This document shows positions 40,330 to 54,820 of a stretch of 64,000 nucleotides of DNA, piece after piece (the stretch's first letter is position 1; the number at the start of each line of letters is the position of its first letter). This DNA comes from Erythrocercus mccallii (lineage: Eukaryota > Chordata > Aves > Passeriformes > Dicruridae). Location of the stretch: the NCBI GenBank assembly GCA_013397435.1, contig VZRG01002095.1, positions 54,163-118,162 on the forward strand, in the 5' to 3' direction. The position numbers and the translations under genes are program-made. The notes below the pieces were generated by a model that saw only the letters and a program-made list of their open reading frames with translations, ran no database searches and was not told where the DNA came from.

Positions 40330-43300
40330 CTAATGCCAGTGTAGAGTAAAGCTCTTTGTTATCCACAGCTTACCTCCTAAACTTGGGAGTCTGGATGTGA
40401 GTAAAATATTAATGAATAAGCATTGACTTGAAGCCAAAGTGAATACACACACTCCTGCAGTTTTTTTATGAAACTTCCTAAGCTTATGAAGCCAGATTTT
40501 CTGATGAAAGTGAAAAAGTGTTGTTCCTGTTAGCTTAACATGTGTGTGCCCTTTTGATAAAAGCAAAACAGCACCATCAATGATCATCTTCTGCTTTGAA
40601 AGCATTTATCTTTATTTCTGACAGAGATCTGTGGTATTTTAGTTTCAAAAAAATTGCTTTGATTTTTACTCCCAAAGTAACCAGCAGTCTTAATTATCTT
40701 CATTGAAAAAGTAATTTTGCAAATGAGGCCAGTAAACTGTGCGAAATCAGCTTCTACAGAGGTAAACAAAACCTGAAGGACTGATCATAATCTTCTCAAT
40801 AGAGCTATTTTGTGCTTTTTTAAAACAAGCTGGAAGTGCAGAAGACTCAATGCTTTGAAGCAAATGTACTCTGCTCCACAAGAGTGTGACAGATTGTCAG
40901 GGAAGGCCAGGGGAAAAGAAATTGTACTATTGTACCCTACCCTGGCTAGTTTTTACAGCTAGGCCAGGAGAATTGTGGGGGTTTGCTGTTTTGGTTTCTT
41001 GTTTACTTTTTGTAGCTGGCATTCTACATTGCTAATTGTGGGCATGCTACAGTCAAGAAAAATGTTAAGCTCTTAAATCATATCTAGACTTGTGAAATAT
41101 TATTTTAAGATTTATTTAGAGATGTAATTGAAGTTCTGTGATACATGACGTTTGCAACAGCTTGCCTGTAGTCTCTATGGCATTTTGCTACTGTATTCAG
41201 CTCTTGTTACACCAAGGTTCAAATGTTTTATTTGAATAAATTGACTCCAGTTTTATTTGTTAAAAGTATTGAAATGAAACTTGTGCTGACAAGGTTGTAG
41301 CTTGTCCTTTATCTGTAAAAATGAAGTCTGGGCACAAATTGTGTTATTTTGCTGACCAGTTGCTGTAGTTCTTTTATTAATACTGCTGCTTCTGTTTCAC
41401 TGGTACTATGAAAGGATAAAGATGTCCCAAGCAGCTTCTTTTTGAAAAAACAATGGCTACCTGAGTAATTTGATATAGGGGACAGGTACTATTAAAAAGT
41501 AATTTTTAAAGCTAGATTATATTGAAAAGTAGCCAAGCAACAATAGAAAAGAAATCTTGTTACTTTAAGAAGAATTGTTCGTTTGTTTGGCATTGAGAAA
41601 AGGGAATAAGGGAAAGAAGAATACTGGAGGACTTAAGGGGAGGTGAGTACAAATTAAAAGAAAATAATTTCATTTTATATGGAGCTCACTTTCTCAGAGC
41701 ATCCAGCTAGGAGTTAGACATAGTTAGAAACTGGGATATGGAAGTTGGTGGTAACTTTTTGATCCTTTGTTACCTGGCACAGGTGAAAGCTGGAACAAAT
41801 AGGGTGCTGTTCTAACTGGGACTGTGCACAAAAAGGCTTTGGTTATCCATAGCCTGCGATAGCCCCACTCCTCCTCCGAGTGCTTAAGATGCAGGAGTCC
41901 AAATGGATATGGACCAGCATCTCTGATATTTTTGGTATCCTGCATATTAACTTACATAACACACAGTGCAGTTGAGTACTGCATGCTAGAAGTTCAGAAG
42001 GGAAGAATTTGGGAGAGGCCTGGGTAGGCACATCTGTACACGCATGGAGTTCTTTATAAAGGCTGAGCTGGAATGCCCATCAGATCCCAGAGGTATTTCA
42101 CCAAGAATGAGGAGATGATCCATTCCTTCAAGCAGATTTTTGCACACAGAATTTAGTTTGTGTGTTTGTGGGTGGGAGTGAAGTGGAAGATATAAATACC
42201 TTTGCAAACTAACCTAAACCACCACCTTGTTTCCACGTAAGTCAGCACTCAAAATTTTTAATGACCAAGATAATTCCTATGTGTGAATGATTCAAAGCGG
42301 CATCTTAGAATGGAAGTCGGTTTTATTAATTACTGATTTCCTGTGCCACAACCTTCCCACTGATTTGGTTACTTTAAATCCTGGCATGTTGGTGGAGGGC
42401 AGGTGGCAGGGAAGCAGTCGTGGGACACAATGGGTTCTTACTTCAAAACCTGAGATGTGTAAAACTCAACGTCTCTTTTTTTTCTATAATCAGTTCCAAA
42501 TGAGCGCTTACAAGGAGAACTCAGAACTGGCTTGGTTGAACAAATTGATTTCTCATGCTTGAGAAAGTAAAGTTAAACATCCTTGGGAAACCTAGAAATT
42601 TTGAGAACTAGGCTTTTTATAAAGGGCTTTTGATTTATTAGATTTAGAGCAAGACCATTGAAATCACCTTGAAGAGCAGAATTATTTATGGCAGCTGCTT
42701 ACAGTACCAGTGTAATGCCACTTTCGCATGTTTTTAATTTTGTTCCTTCACATGGTCTGTGCTGTGTTAATGATCACCTTGTCATGCTGCCAGTGGAAAA
42801 CAGTTTTATAAATAATTCCCACTGGTAAGATGAAAGTGTTAACAGAAATACTTCAGTGAAGGCCTTGATTAACTTGTACACTTGGCTTGATCACAGTGAA
42901 GCTTAGACTTACAATGTCTTGTTACCAGAACTAATAAAACCCATTCATTTTTTCATGTACTGTGTTAATTACCCTTTTACTTTCCCTCATGGGCAGACAC
43001 ACAGAGGCTGATTTCATATTTGTGTTGAAGACCACAGTTACACTTTTAGACTTTTCCTTGCTGTGCTTAGAAGTTCCTACTCAAACAAAACTAACCTTCC
43101 CTAATTCCAGAATCCATGTATTCTAATAGTAGACTTTCAAGATTACAGATTGTTACACTTAGGGGCTCTATTTAACCTACCTTTACTATAAACACCTGAA
43201 GAAAGATCTTTTACATTTTTTTGTATTTTTTCATTACTTGAAAGCTCACTGTCTTATGTACATGCATTAAGAAGCACAACTAAAAACTGAATTTCCAGAA

Positions 43301-43532
43301 TACCTTTCGTTTTTAATTCAGATTCCCCAAATATAAATATTCCAGTCAATTGCCATTTTGCAATAGAGAATACTAACATACCATATTCCCTCACCACCAC
43401 CTCTGAGAAACATAAGGAAAACAGGCATTTGCCACGTTGTCTGAAGCTTAATAGCAATAGGATCACATAAAACTGTGTTAATGAAGGGCTTTTAAGAAAA
43501 GATGTTCACAATACCATCCCCTAAAGAAACTC

Positions 43533-43588
43533 CTTGGGGGTTGGACTAGATCTCCAGGGGTCCCTTCCAGCTGTGAGGATTCTGTGAA
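43533..43588 (+). mobile_element. Short CR1 3'-end fragment (sense)
   Basis: CTTGGGGGTTGGACTAGATC, then GGTCCCTTCCAGCTGTG and GATTCTGTGA form the conserved last ~55 bp of CR1 in sense orientation. Upstream sequence shows no more of the element, so it is a very short truncated insertion or a decayed remnant. Confidence 0.85.
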
Positions 43589-45110
43589 ACCAGCATGTGT
43601 TGGGTAGATCAGTTTAATTAGGCAAGAGCATACTCAGGTGGGCAATAGTCTTTACCGTTATATACCAAAATACAGATTATTTGATACTTTGGAGCCAGTG
43701 ACCTCATGCTCCCCTAAAGCAAGGTCCTTGGAGTTCAAATACAGTGGGTGTAGGAAGAGCCTAGGGATAAAATGATCTCAGGGTGAAGTAGTACTTACAT
43801 ATACACAAACTGAATTACTTTCTAGGCTAGTCTGTAGAACTCAACAGTGGTTTCATTTCAAATTCCCAGGAGTAGCGGCAATACAGGCAGCCTTTGCTTG
43901 TTAGCTGCCCTTTTTTGCAATGTGTTTTGGTTTTTAGCGTGGTCATCTGTGTGCTGCTGTCACAGGGTAGAGGTAAATTCTCCAGATTAAGGGTTTTACT
44001 TGATCCTCAGAATTTGTAATTAAGGCTCACCTAGTGCCATCCATGGCAAGGTGAAGTAGAATGTGGCCTTTCCTGAAGGAAACTCATTTGAAACATACAG
44101 ATGGAGAAATAAGATGTTAAAGACAGATGGAGTCTTTATGTTTAAGACACACATTACAGTCACAGTGGACTGTTACTTCAAATGGCATTAATAAGTAAAA
44201 AAGGTAAAAAGTTCCTTGAGCAGTGAAGTGAAGGAAGCTTAGGTCTGGTGGGTTTTTTTCATGGATTTGTTTCTCAGGTAAGGGGATTTTCTCATGTCTG
44301 ATGACTCAAGTTTCATCCTTTCAATAGGCATGGCAGCAGCAGGGTCTCTGTTCTTTATCCAGCTGGCTATTTCATAGAAACAAGACTTAATGTTTTAGAT
44401 TTCCTTATGTTTTTTGTCAGATTGGATTGAAACTGGCTTACAAGTTGTGGTGGGAGATACATACACAGAAGTATGCCTCCTGATTTCCTTATTTTTTTTA
44501 AAAAATGGGGAAAAAATCCCTTTGATATTATTTATTCTTTCAGTTTGCAGTGTGATTGAATAAAATATACTAGAGATGTTATTCTTTTCTGTGCACTGAG
44601 TGCTCCCTTCCTCTTTACCTGCCCTCACATTTCATCCTCTGTGGTTCTTTCACCTTTTCAACAGATCTTGAATTGACCTCTGTAAACTTACAGCCTCCTG
44701 CTTTTCTGTCTCATTTGTCTCTTTGTAATTTGCTTTGTAAATTTAGTTGTGTGAACTGAATATTTTTATAAGGAGGGTTGATTGCCTTTTATTATTAGGG
44801 TTGCCTAGCACTTCTCATTATAAAATCCTGGTTTTCAACTATTTGTATTAATCCTTACTAGCTGGTACTGAGATGTTTCTATACTGTGAGTATTTTTTGT
44901 AAACTTCAATTTATTTGAGTTTTGTTACTATAGATATGATTCTACATATGAAATTAGCAGGAAATACTGTATTTACTGGCTGTGGAAAAGATTGAAGGCC
45001 TTTTCTTTGAATGCTGTTACACGTGTATGCTTTGGATATGCAAGATATTTTTGGTAAAATATGTGCAAATTTGACTGAGAAATAGAACTATAAAATGCTA
45101 TACTTTTCAT

Positions 45111-45148
45111 ATATATGTGTGTGTATATATATATATACACACACACAC
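45111..45148. repeat. Palindromic TG/TA/CA microsatellite
   Basis: Alternating purine-pyrimidine sequence. Positions 45117-45144 are (GT)4(AT)6(AC)4, a perfect 28-bp palindrome, flanked by more AT and AC dinucleotides. It can form a cruciform or Z-DNA and should be polymorphic in length. Confidence 0.93.
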
Positions 45149-48100
45149 TCTCAATAGAGATTGAAAGGAGCCTAAAAGCTAAAACCTCGGAAGATTGTTG
45201 TGTTCACAAAGCAGCTTAAATTTCTCTGCTCCTGAAATGCTAAACCTGCATTCCAAGCAGGGCTACTGAGGATGCTCGGTGCCAGGAACACTGCCTCAGG
45301 ATTGTGCAGCCATGGCTGTAGGTAGTTCTGGTCCAGACTGTGTTTAGATGCTTGAAATGATGGAGATAATAGATTTCTTTTTCTTTTTGGACCTTGGCAA
45401 ATTACACATATATGTTGCCATCTTCCTCCTCCAGCCTTTCCCCACACCAAGAATATTCAGAAGATTGCAAGGTCAGGTATCCAAATGTTACGAAATTCAA
45501 CTTTAATTCAACCTTGTAATGCTGCATGTATGAAAAAGGAAGGATAAGTTGCACTATCACTTCACTGCCTGGGTTTATTTAATAGAATTTCTTTTATAGT
45601 TCAGTAGACAGTGCAGATTTGCTGTGGTGGTGAATCAGGAGCATACAGTGCAGGAAACTATCATCTCAAACAGTACTACTACCTCAGCTGTAAGTTGAAT
45701 GTGATAGAGCAAGACCAGGATCACAAGAAGGGACATGCCAAAGCTATTTAGTTTGCCCTTGTGATTTTGCATTCTGTCCCGGCCTCTCCCAGAAAGCTGT
45801 TTTGTGCAGGTAAGCAAGTCATTCCAAGCAGGGTTTGGAAGGGAGGTCATCATGCTGAATGCTTAGCTGGATACCTTGCAGGCATGATTTGCAGGAGTTC
45901 AGAGCACACACAGCTGAAGCCAGAGGGGAGTGCATTTTGAATATTAAAGCCTTGTGGGGTGCTGACTTCTCAGTGAAACAAGTCATAATGTCTCAGATCA
46001 GACATCTAAAACCAGTCAAGATTTTTTAATCTTCATGAGTGTCTGCTCTTCCTGCAGAATAGATAGTGCCATTCCTTCTTTCTGTGCACATTGTTATAAG
46101 TGATATATGAAGCATTCCATATCACGATGAATGACTGAGAGCCCAGGTTACTTAGCCATTCTGTCTTCCATGCCTGTTCAGAATATTTTGGAATTTTTTG
46201 AATAAGAAAGGTTCAAAGCCATGTATTAAATGTGTAGAAAATAGAGAAAGATTTCTTCCCTGTGATGGGGAAGTCCCTGGTGTTGCATAGTTCACGTCTG
46301 CATTACTATGTGAGACACAAATGTTTTCAATTTTTGTCTTGTGCAGGGAGCACTTCCATTCAGCACATTGGGGAGAGCACTCAGCACTTAGTTCCTTCTC
46401 AGTTGAAGAGACACAAACCAGTTTCCTCAAAGAACTTGGAAGGAAATGGAAAAGACAAATGTAAAATCTGTATTAGACAAATATATTGGTATCTAAGCTG
46501 GATTTTCTACTGAAGAACTCTGGTTACTGACTGAATACTATTTATCAGTCAAAGAGTTTGTGTACATATTTACACTTTATGCAAAACTAAGCAGCTCTTG
46601 CTCCTTATGTAAATTTACTTGGACCAAGGCCTTGAAGTAATTCATACAAAGCATGTTACAATTTACTGATCCACCTGAGCATGCCAAGACCTCTGGAACA
46701 CCATGTCTGCTGAAGATGCAGATGAAGTTGCAGGGAGCCATCCCACCAATATCTGGGATGGAGATACAGTAAGTCCCTTGGAGCCTGCTAGAGGATGCCC
46801 TGATGACAGCTAGAAGTTTCCTAGCAAATCTTGAGCTGGCTGTTAGCATATTTGGACTACAGCTGTAGGGAAATGCCAGAGCCTGAGGTATTTCACTCAG
46901 AGAGATACAAGGAAGTCATGCAACTTGCAGAGAGGTGTAGACCTGCCCACGTAAATAGAAAAGTCCTGGGTCACTGAAGGTGCAAAATTCATAAGTCACC
47001 TAGATGGCAAGAAGTGTGAAGGAAAAAGGGCGTGAACCACTCCTTTAATGTGAACATCATGTTGAGAAGAAATATGGAGTACCAATTCTAGAAACGCCTC
47101 GGTCACAATAGGGTGGTTAGGATCAGCAGGTCTTTAATGTGAATCAAAACTTACGGTAGTAGAGTGAGGCATATGTGTGTGTAATCTCATTTTAGAGTAT
47201 TTCTGAAAGAAAGGGCAAAAACCAATTTGCTCTCAAGGGAAATCACTGGTGCATCATCTTCCCATTGAAAAGAGCCAGTGGTTCTCTCATGGAGTGAAAA
47301 TGCTCTTGGAAAAAATCTTTGGAGATAGATGTTTTCCATTCAGGATTGAGACTTGTGGCTGTTTACCTGTTACACACCTGCGGAGGAACTGCCCCTAAGT
47401 GACCTGTAATCACTGAGTTGTTGAATAGGATAAACAGCACCTGCCTGTCTGTACAACTGCACCTCAATAGTCTGGCTGCTTTTTTTGATGGAATGTCAGA
47501 AAGCTTACAACAGATCCCACTATACGCATTGAAAGCAATTTGCAAGTAGGCATTGGAAGACATTTTGATCTTGACAGAAAAAAGCAAGAAAATTCTCTTG
47601 GTCATTTGTACTTAGCACCGGCAGTGTGAATGTTTTGTGGTCCTGGTAGCTTCTCACATTACAGAGCGTTTGGAAATTTAGTTGTATTTTCATAGCATTG
47701 TGTATCTGTGTCCATATATCAGCAAAAAGATAAAAATAATGTGAGCTATTTTTTACACACATTTCATCCCTTAGATGACATCTGAATAAGAACAGGCAAT
47801 CTGGGCTATATTGGAAGCTTTTCATGTAAGGGTGGCTGAGATTTTTTTTTTCATCACTATTTTCATATAGTGAATGGTTTCTGTAGGGTTTTGCTCTTTA
47901 AGTGTATTCTCTTACATGGTGAGGAAACGGGATTACAAAAATGGCCAGTAAAGGAGCTGAGACTGTATTATGAACTTTTTTGACATATATTATTACAAAA
48001 AAGATTTATGGCACTTTCTGTAAAAGCAGTTTTTATGGACACTTCTTTTTGAATGTCACCCTCTTTTAACAAGTAAAATGAAACTAAGATAAAAGTTAAA

Positions 48101-51100
48101 TATGAACCATCCTAAAAACAGTGTCCCCTCCACAGCATTTTATAAAAGGTATCAAAAGAGATGCAAAGACAGAGTTACGGAGGTTTCTGAGTTGTGGTTT
48201 TTTTTTGCTATTCTGCTCAAAAATACCTTCCTTCAGTAAATCACACATAGACTTGAATCAGATGTGTTGTAGTAAGTTAGCGTCTTCTCCATTCAGATGT
48301 GCTCAATAGCCACAGTTTGCAGGAATCTGCAACTCTGCCTTGTTCCACCCTATAGAGAGAACTGCTGGAAGAAGGAGGAGAAATACTGTTGTAAACTAAC
48401 ATTTAGGAGAAAGTGTAGAACAAGATGAAAGCATGTTGTAACCTAAGAGACCTTGAAAATCAAAACGTTTTTCAATAATCTAAAATTACTCTAAATTCCT
48501 GTAATTCAAAAGTACAGTTTCCTTAGCAGTTGCCATCAGCTGAGTCAAGCTTGCATCTAGAATGAGAGTTACAGCACCAAAAAAGTTTAGTGTTGTATCA
48601 GTACTCATGTAGAAATAAATAGCATTTTTATGCTTGTTCTTCAGTCTTGCAAAAAATTCACCGAGATACACTTAATAATTCACACAAATTGGCTTAATTA
48701 AAGAGAGAACTTTTGCATTGAGACTTAAAATTGTCTTAGGAAGATTTACTGGTGTGTCTGGAACCTGTTAAAATCAGTGGCTTTTGCAGGGGGAACTTTA
48801 TATTACTTCTTTTTGAAGAATTATATTATATAGAAAATGTCTAAGCACTGTGATTTTTTTACTTTGTATTCCCAAATTTATGTCAACACCTTACAAGTTG
48901 TTGCCAGCCCATTTATACAATGTTAGATCATCACATGGATGAAGGAATTGTTTGCTTTCTAGAATACAATGCCTCTAATTAAAGTTGAAAGTGAATGGAC
49001 TGAATTAGAATCAGCTTATCCATCAAAGACTGGCTACTGATAATTTACTGACCGTGCTTCATTTAGCTCTATTAATTACTCAGTGGCACTGTTATGTAAA
49101 GGTCATGCTTGAAAAATTAAGAAAGAGCACATGAAAAATTATTTTATGCACTCAGTGCTGGAGTCTGGAAGTGGTAAATGTTAAACAGAGTGTTCATGTG
49201 AATAATCTATTAAATGTGTTTTTTCTTATCAGTATTTTAATTGTGAGTGAGTAAACAGGACAGTAGCTTACAGATCTTGATAGGCTCCTCATGCAGGCTG
49301 TGATGGTCATGGCTGTGGCATGCCATGGCTTTATAGCAATAAAGGAAAGTTTGCCTTTCTATTATGGCTTTTAAAATAGTTTTGTGAAGGTTGTTTTGTT
49401 TTGTTCTGCCCAAATTATATGGGTTTACAGATATTGCAGGGAGAAGAATTTTTTTTGTCGTTTTTTGTACTCATTACCCATTCTTTCCTTATTCCTTTAT
49501 CCTTTAAATAATAAGCCTCTTACCATCATTCCCCAGATGTCACTCTAAAATTCCATCTATGATACAGAAGTAAATGTGTCTTCTGTGTTCCTACAGCAGA
49601 GCTGTAACATACAGCTCATTCACATTCAGTAACCTTCATCAGTGCTAAGCAAAAACTTCTGTATACTTGGTATGTGCCATTAACAAGAGTCTTCAGTTAT
49701 ACATTTAATTCTAGTCATGGATACTAGTTTTGAAACAGTATTTGCCTTCATTTTTTCCAGTAAATACATAATTTGAGTTAAAAACCCCCATATGTTCTCA
49801 TTGGCAGTATTTTAAAAATTAGCTGAATACTTCTACCATATAAAAAGGAAAAGCATGAGCTCTGTAGGTTTAGGCAGGGGATACTTTCTTTTTTGCTGTT
49901 TAAATAAGAACATGGCTTGGAGGTGGGGAGGCTCTGCAAAAGTGGTAATATAAGAGGCAAAATCCAAATGCTCATTTCCTCTGACAGATCTGTGAGCTGT
50001 GGTTGTTTTGTAATAAAACCCTTCATGTACAGGAGCATGGCTCACATGGGAAAATCTTATGTATACATACATAGATATTTAAAAAGGAAAAATACCGTAC
50101 TGAGTTGAAAAATACTCTTTGGTTCACATTCCAAAAAAGGGCTTAAAAGATGATGAATATGTGTGTGCTCTTTTGCTCAAGAAGGGACTTTAATTTTCTC
50201 TTCAGTCCTGAGCTGTAAGTTTCCATGCTAATCATACATGTTATTAACTCAGATCTGTTTATAATCAAAGTCAAAGCTGAGTGCAGCATCACCACCGCTC
50301 TACTCAGAGGCTGCAACTATTAAGAAATTAGTTTTGATTAGTTTGTTTTGTAATGGTGTTGTGTTTTGACATCGTGTTGCGTGATGTCAGGAAGGGCCTC
50401 TTTTTAAAGCCATCCTGAAAAAGCACGGCTATAAAACAGACTCAGGCAGGGAAATGGAAAACATATGAAGCCGTTGTATGTCATCTAGGGAATGGTATTT
50501 CTCGAGAGGATAAAAATGATCTAATTGCCTTTGATTTTATGAAATGCTATGAAAAGGAATCTGCTTATATATTAGATTTTTACATAAATGGTCATTTTAA
50601 AAAGTGGAAAGTTTGATGTTTGTAACTTAAATTGACACACTGCAGTTGCAAGAGCCATCTGCCAACCATCCAGATGCAAGAGTTACCATTTCTGCATTTT
50701 CCTTTTTTTTTTTGTTGGTTAGTTTGTTTTTTGATTTTTTTTTCTTTTGTTTTGCTTCTCAGTTGTCTTCTTTTAATCCTAGTGCCCAGAAGGGTGATAG
50801 CACTCTTAACATTATTGTGGAGACTGGGTGGGTATGAACACCCCTTTACTTTCTTTTATTCTGTCCTGCTGTTTTTCCGGTGGCAAGATACCTATGTGTT
50901 GTCTTGCTGTGGAGTTGCACAATTCCTGCCTACCTCAAAGCAGAACCTATTTCAACATAGGAAATGCATTTTCTAGCCTCACTTATTTACTAGCTCTTTT
51001 AACTCTTGGGTTGGGCCAGGGGGATTTTTTCTTTTTTAAAATTGAAAGCTTTTTAAATTTTATGAAGTCTAGGCATACATAAACACAACATTTTGAGTAA

Positions 51101-54100
51101 AAAATATATATCTGCAGCACTGCCTCTCTCAGCTCTCATATATCTCATATGCTGAGAATAGAACAAGCTTGATTATTACTGAACACCAAAAGGACAATCT
51201 TTATATAACAAAGAAGTGATTAGTGATAAGGTGAAATTTTCCATTTGCAAATCTAATATTACAGGTATTAGTGACCATGATGCTGAATCTGCCGTCATTT
51301 GGATGAGAACCTAATATCTTGCTTGATACTCATCATCCTTTACAGTGATGTATCAGAAAACATGAGATAAATCCCCAGTTTTGCTAAGCAATGATCTTTG
51401 TTGCTTTTAAGGTCCATGCTTGCCTCTGAAGTAAGAATATTACCTCATTTTACCAGGGTGTTATGAGGTACCATATTGATAGGGATGTATTAATATTTAT
51501 AATTTGATGGGAAGCACTTTGTGCAAGAAAGCAAAAAATATTTTACCAGTTTCATGTGGTAATGGTCTACCTAAAGTATTTTCTGTAATTTCACTTGGAG
51601 AACTTACCCTATATATTTTCCTTGAAAAATTTCCTTTCCAACTACTGCTGGTACACTCTTCTTCATGAGATTTTCCCTCAGAGCTATTACACGAAGCTTC
51701 CTTGCAGATTCACTTCTCTTTCTGTTTGTTCTGAACACAGTACATGTTTACAAAAATTGCATTGCTCTTTGATCTAGAATGAACTTCAGTTAACAATTTG
51801 CAGTATAAAAATTACAAAATGCTTTGTTAGGCAAGGAATATGTTCTGCTTTTCTCCTTTGCCTATATTTTAACACTGTTGTCCTTAAAATCTGTGTATAT
51901 GCTCTTTATACATCCTTTCAGTTCTCCATTATATCACTGCAGCTTTAACAGAGAACAATTGTATAGTTGGAGGACGTGTAATAGGCTACTAGAAGAAATA
52001 TTTACATCTGGCATGATCAAAGCTTTTGGACTATATGAGTGTGTATGTGGGAGGTCTAATTTTTATGTGGGCGGATTCACAAAGACTAAGACAGTGCAGT
52101 ACTTAACCCCTTTCCCTTTATGAAAATTCAATTCCTCAAAATGAAAAAAGTATGTAGTACCTGATTCTTATCTTTATTTTTCATTTTGATGAGTAGTATT
52201 AACTATTCTGCTTGTAACTACTTGTTTTAAGTCATAGAGAATTTTTTTGGTATTTCAACCCCTGTAGTGGCTTATTTAGTATGATGCTTATCTTGGCTTG
52301 TGATGTTTCTGCATGTTGGAATATATGCACATTTTCAAATTTTAAAAACTCATATTTTTAAGACAGATTTGGTAGTCTGTAGAACTGCTATGGAAGGAGC
52401 TCTGCTGTATTTTCAGTTCATAGCACTAGCTACATCTTCAGGTTTGGTTCTTCTGGCAGTAATCAGCTGGGAGCCCTGGCTATTTGAATTTGTTTTTTTA
52501 TTCAGTTAGTTTAAATAGTTACATTACGAAAGGCTATTAACATTCAGTCATTTAAATAATCTCAGCATTTTGTTTGCAAGGCTCTGATGGGGACGTTTGG
52601 GATGATGACCTGGGCTAACAGCTTGCTGAACGGGGAGGTCTCACTCTCCCTTTGGCTTCTTTCCTGTCTCCTGCTGTCCTGTGATCTTCCCTTTCCCAGC
52701 CCACAGCTACACCAATTCTGACTGCAGGGTAACCAGCTCAGCTTGCCAGCCAAGCAGAAGAGCCCACACGCCAGAGCTGCGTGCCAAATGTCTTTTGTGC
52801 TGTTCTGAGCCTTAACTTACCAGGTGATCAGCAGAGTGAGCTGGCTCCCAGGTAAGCAGCAGGGGCCTGGGGAGCTGTGGTGAAAGGAGAGCCACCTGCC
52901 CTTTTTGCCCCTGGTGAATTCACATCTTACTCAGAGCACTCTCTGAAGTCATAGCATGAGTCACGAACACAGCATCATGTATAATATGTGGCTTCTTGAA
53001 AATCAGCCCTGCCTTTGCAGGCAGATGATGATGTGAGGAGCACTTCCTGTAAACAGTGAAAACCGTACATTTCTTTGGAGAAGACACAGAATCTTCAAAG
53101 ATTCTGTGCATGCTTACAGCATCCCTGGCGGTTACTTTTAGAGTATCAAAACAATAGAACATTTTCCTCCTGTGAAAGTGTTTTTCACCTATTAAATCAT
53201 AGGTACCTATGTAACTTTGCTTGCTGTTACCCATTTGCATTACTTCAGCACTCCAGCCTTAGGAGAATTATTGTACTTCTTTTGGATATATGCTATATTT
53301 CTTAGTTATCCTTGTGGCATTGACAGTCCACAAATCTAATCCTGAACTACTCTAGCATCAAATTTGTGTATACTGGTATCAAAATCAGTTAATATCAGGG
53401 TGTTCTGTAAGTAACAGCAGCTGAGAGAGCATTTCAGAAATCATGGAGCCATTCCTATACTCTGCAGGAGTGGGATAGAATGAGCGGGTAGAAGTGAAAA
53501 TTCTGCAATTGCCAGATATTGGTATGCTGTTGAGTCTCTGTGCACACCTGAAGTACCAAGATGCTGCTGTGCTAGCTTTTCTAACACAAAGCCCTTGCAA
53601 GGTAGGCAGGCTTTTAGCCAGGTTTTGGAACCCTAAGTTTTAGTGTTATCAAAGTGATGTTGCTTTGTTTTTTTCTGATCTCAACACCAGAACTGACACA
53701 CAAGTTTTGTTGATCAGTTAAATGGCATCTGCAGTTCACAGAAAGGTGGTCAGTGGGTCAGTGTGTTCAGGATCTTCATGTTTTTTCTAGGTGGTACACA
53801 TCTTTGCGTATTTTCGCTGTATTTTCCCTCTTTTTTAGTTTGAAGAAAAAAAGAAGGCAACAAGAAAATGACTTGCCATTTCCTTTGTTGCAACTTGTAG
53901 GATTCTCTACAAGACTGCTGTACTCTGTGACCACAAAACTGCCTTTTCTTCTGTGTCATGCTGTTGGGAAACTGCTAGCAAGCAAGTTTAGTCTAAGCAG
54001 AACCTCAGCGTTACTTGTTTTGCTACCTCTTGGTAGTTTTCAGCATGGTCATGTAATGCCACAATTAAAGGCCCCAATGTATTTCTTGATGTATTTCTCA

Positions 54101-54652
54101 GCAGTTCAGTGTTCTCATTCACAAAGAGAGTGTCACTCTATGTATTCATACTTAGGGATACAACATGTTAAAAAGGCCCCAGAACTGGCAGTGCTATTTA
54201 TAATTGGTCCTCCAAAGCAACAGCTAATTCAGCAATGGGAAGTTCCATGTTTGATTTTTAGCTCCCAGCATCACCTAATTTGCTAAATATTCAAATACAA
54301 ATAAAGTGACATAAGGAAGAGTCCTTATAAAAAGTTACAATTGCAGGCATTCAGGAATCATTACAAAACTCAAAAATATCATAAGAATTCAAAAGAGCTG
54401 AGTTTAAAATAATTCATTTTATAAGCATTCATAACCAGGATGCTTGTTTCAGGCTCAGAACACCACACTCCATTTTAATCTCTGTTCTTTCAGCTCTGAA
54501 GATTGTCAGTATTTCTGAGGTCCCTATGGCACTTGAATGAAACGGTTTCCTACCTAAGCCTAAGCAAACCAAGACAACTTTTGTGTCCATTATTTATAGT
54601 ATCAGACTGGTACCAAATGGGACACAGCAACAGGGAAAGCATGGGGTTTTTT

Positions 54653-54820
54653 TAAACAAAACAACAACAAAAAAAGGCAAACAAACACACACCCCACACC
54701 AGAAAAAAACCAAACCAAAACAAAAAACAAAACAACAAATTCCTGGAAAGGAATGTCAGCAAAAACAATACCTTAAAACCCCAATACCTAAAAAAAAAAA
54801 TAAAAAAAATAAAAAAAAAA
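54653..54820. repeat. A-rich low-complexity block
   Basis: About 170 bp of A-rich sequence with CAAA/CAAAA motifs, ending in three A runs separated by single T bases (54790-54820). The frame through it is open only because of the composition. It may be the decayed poly(A) end of an old retroposon, but no element body was recognised upstream. Confidence 0.85.
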
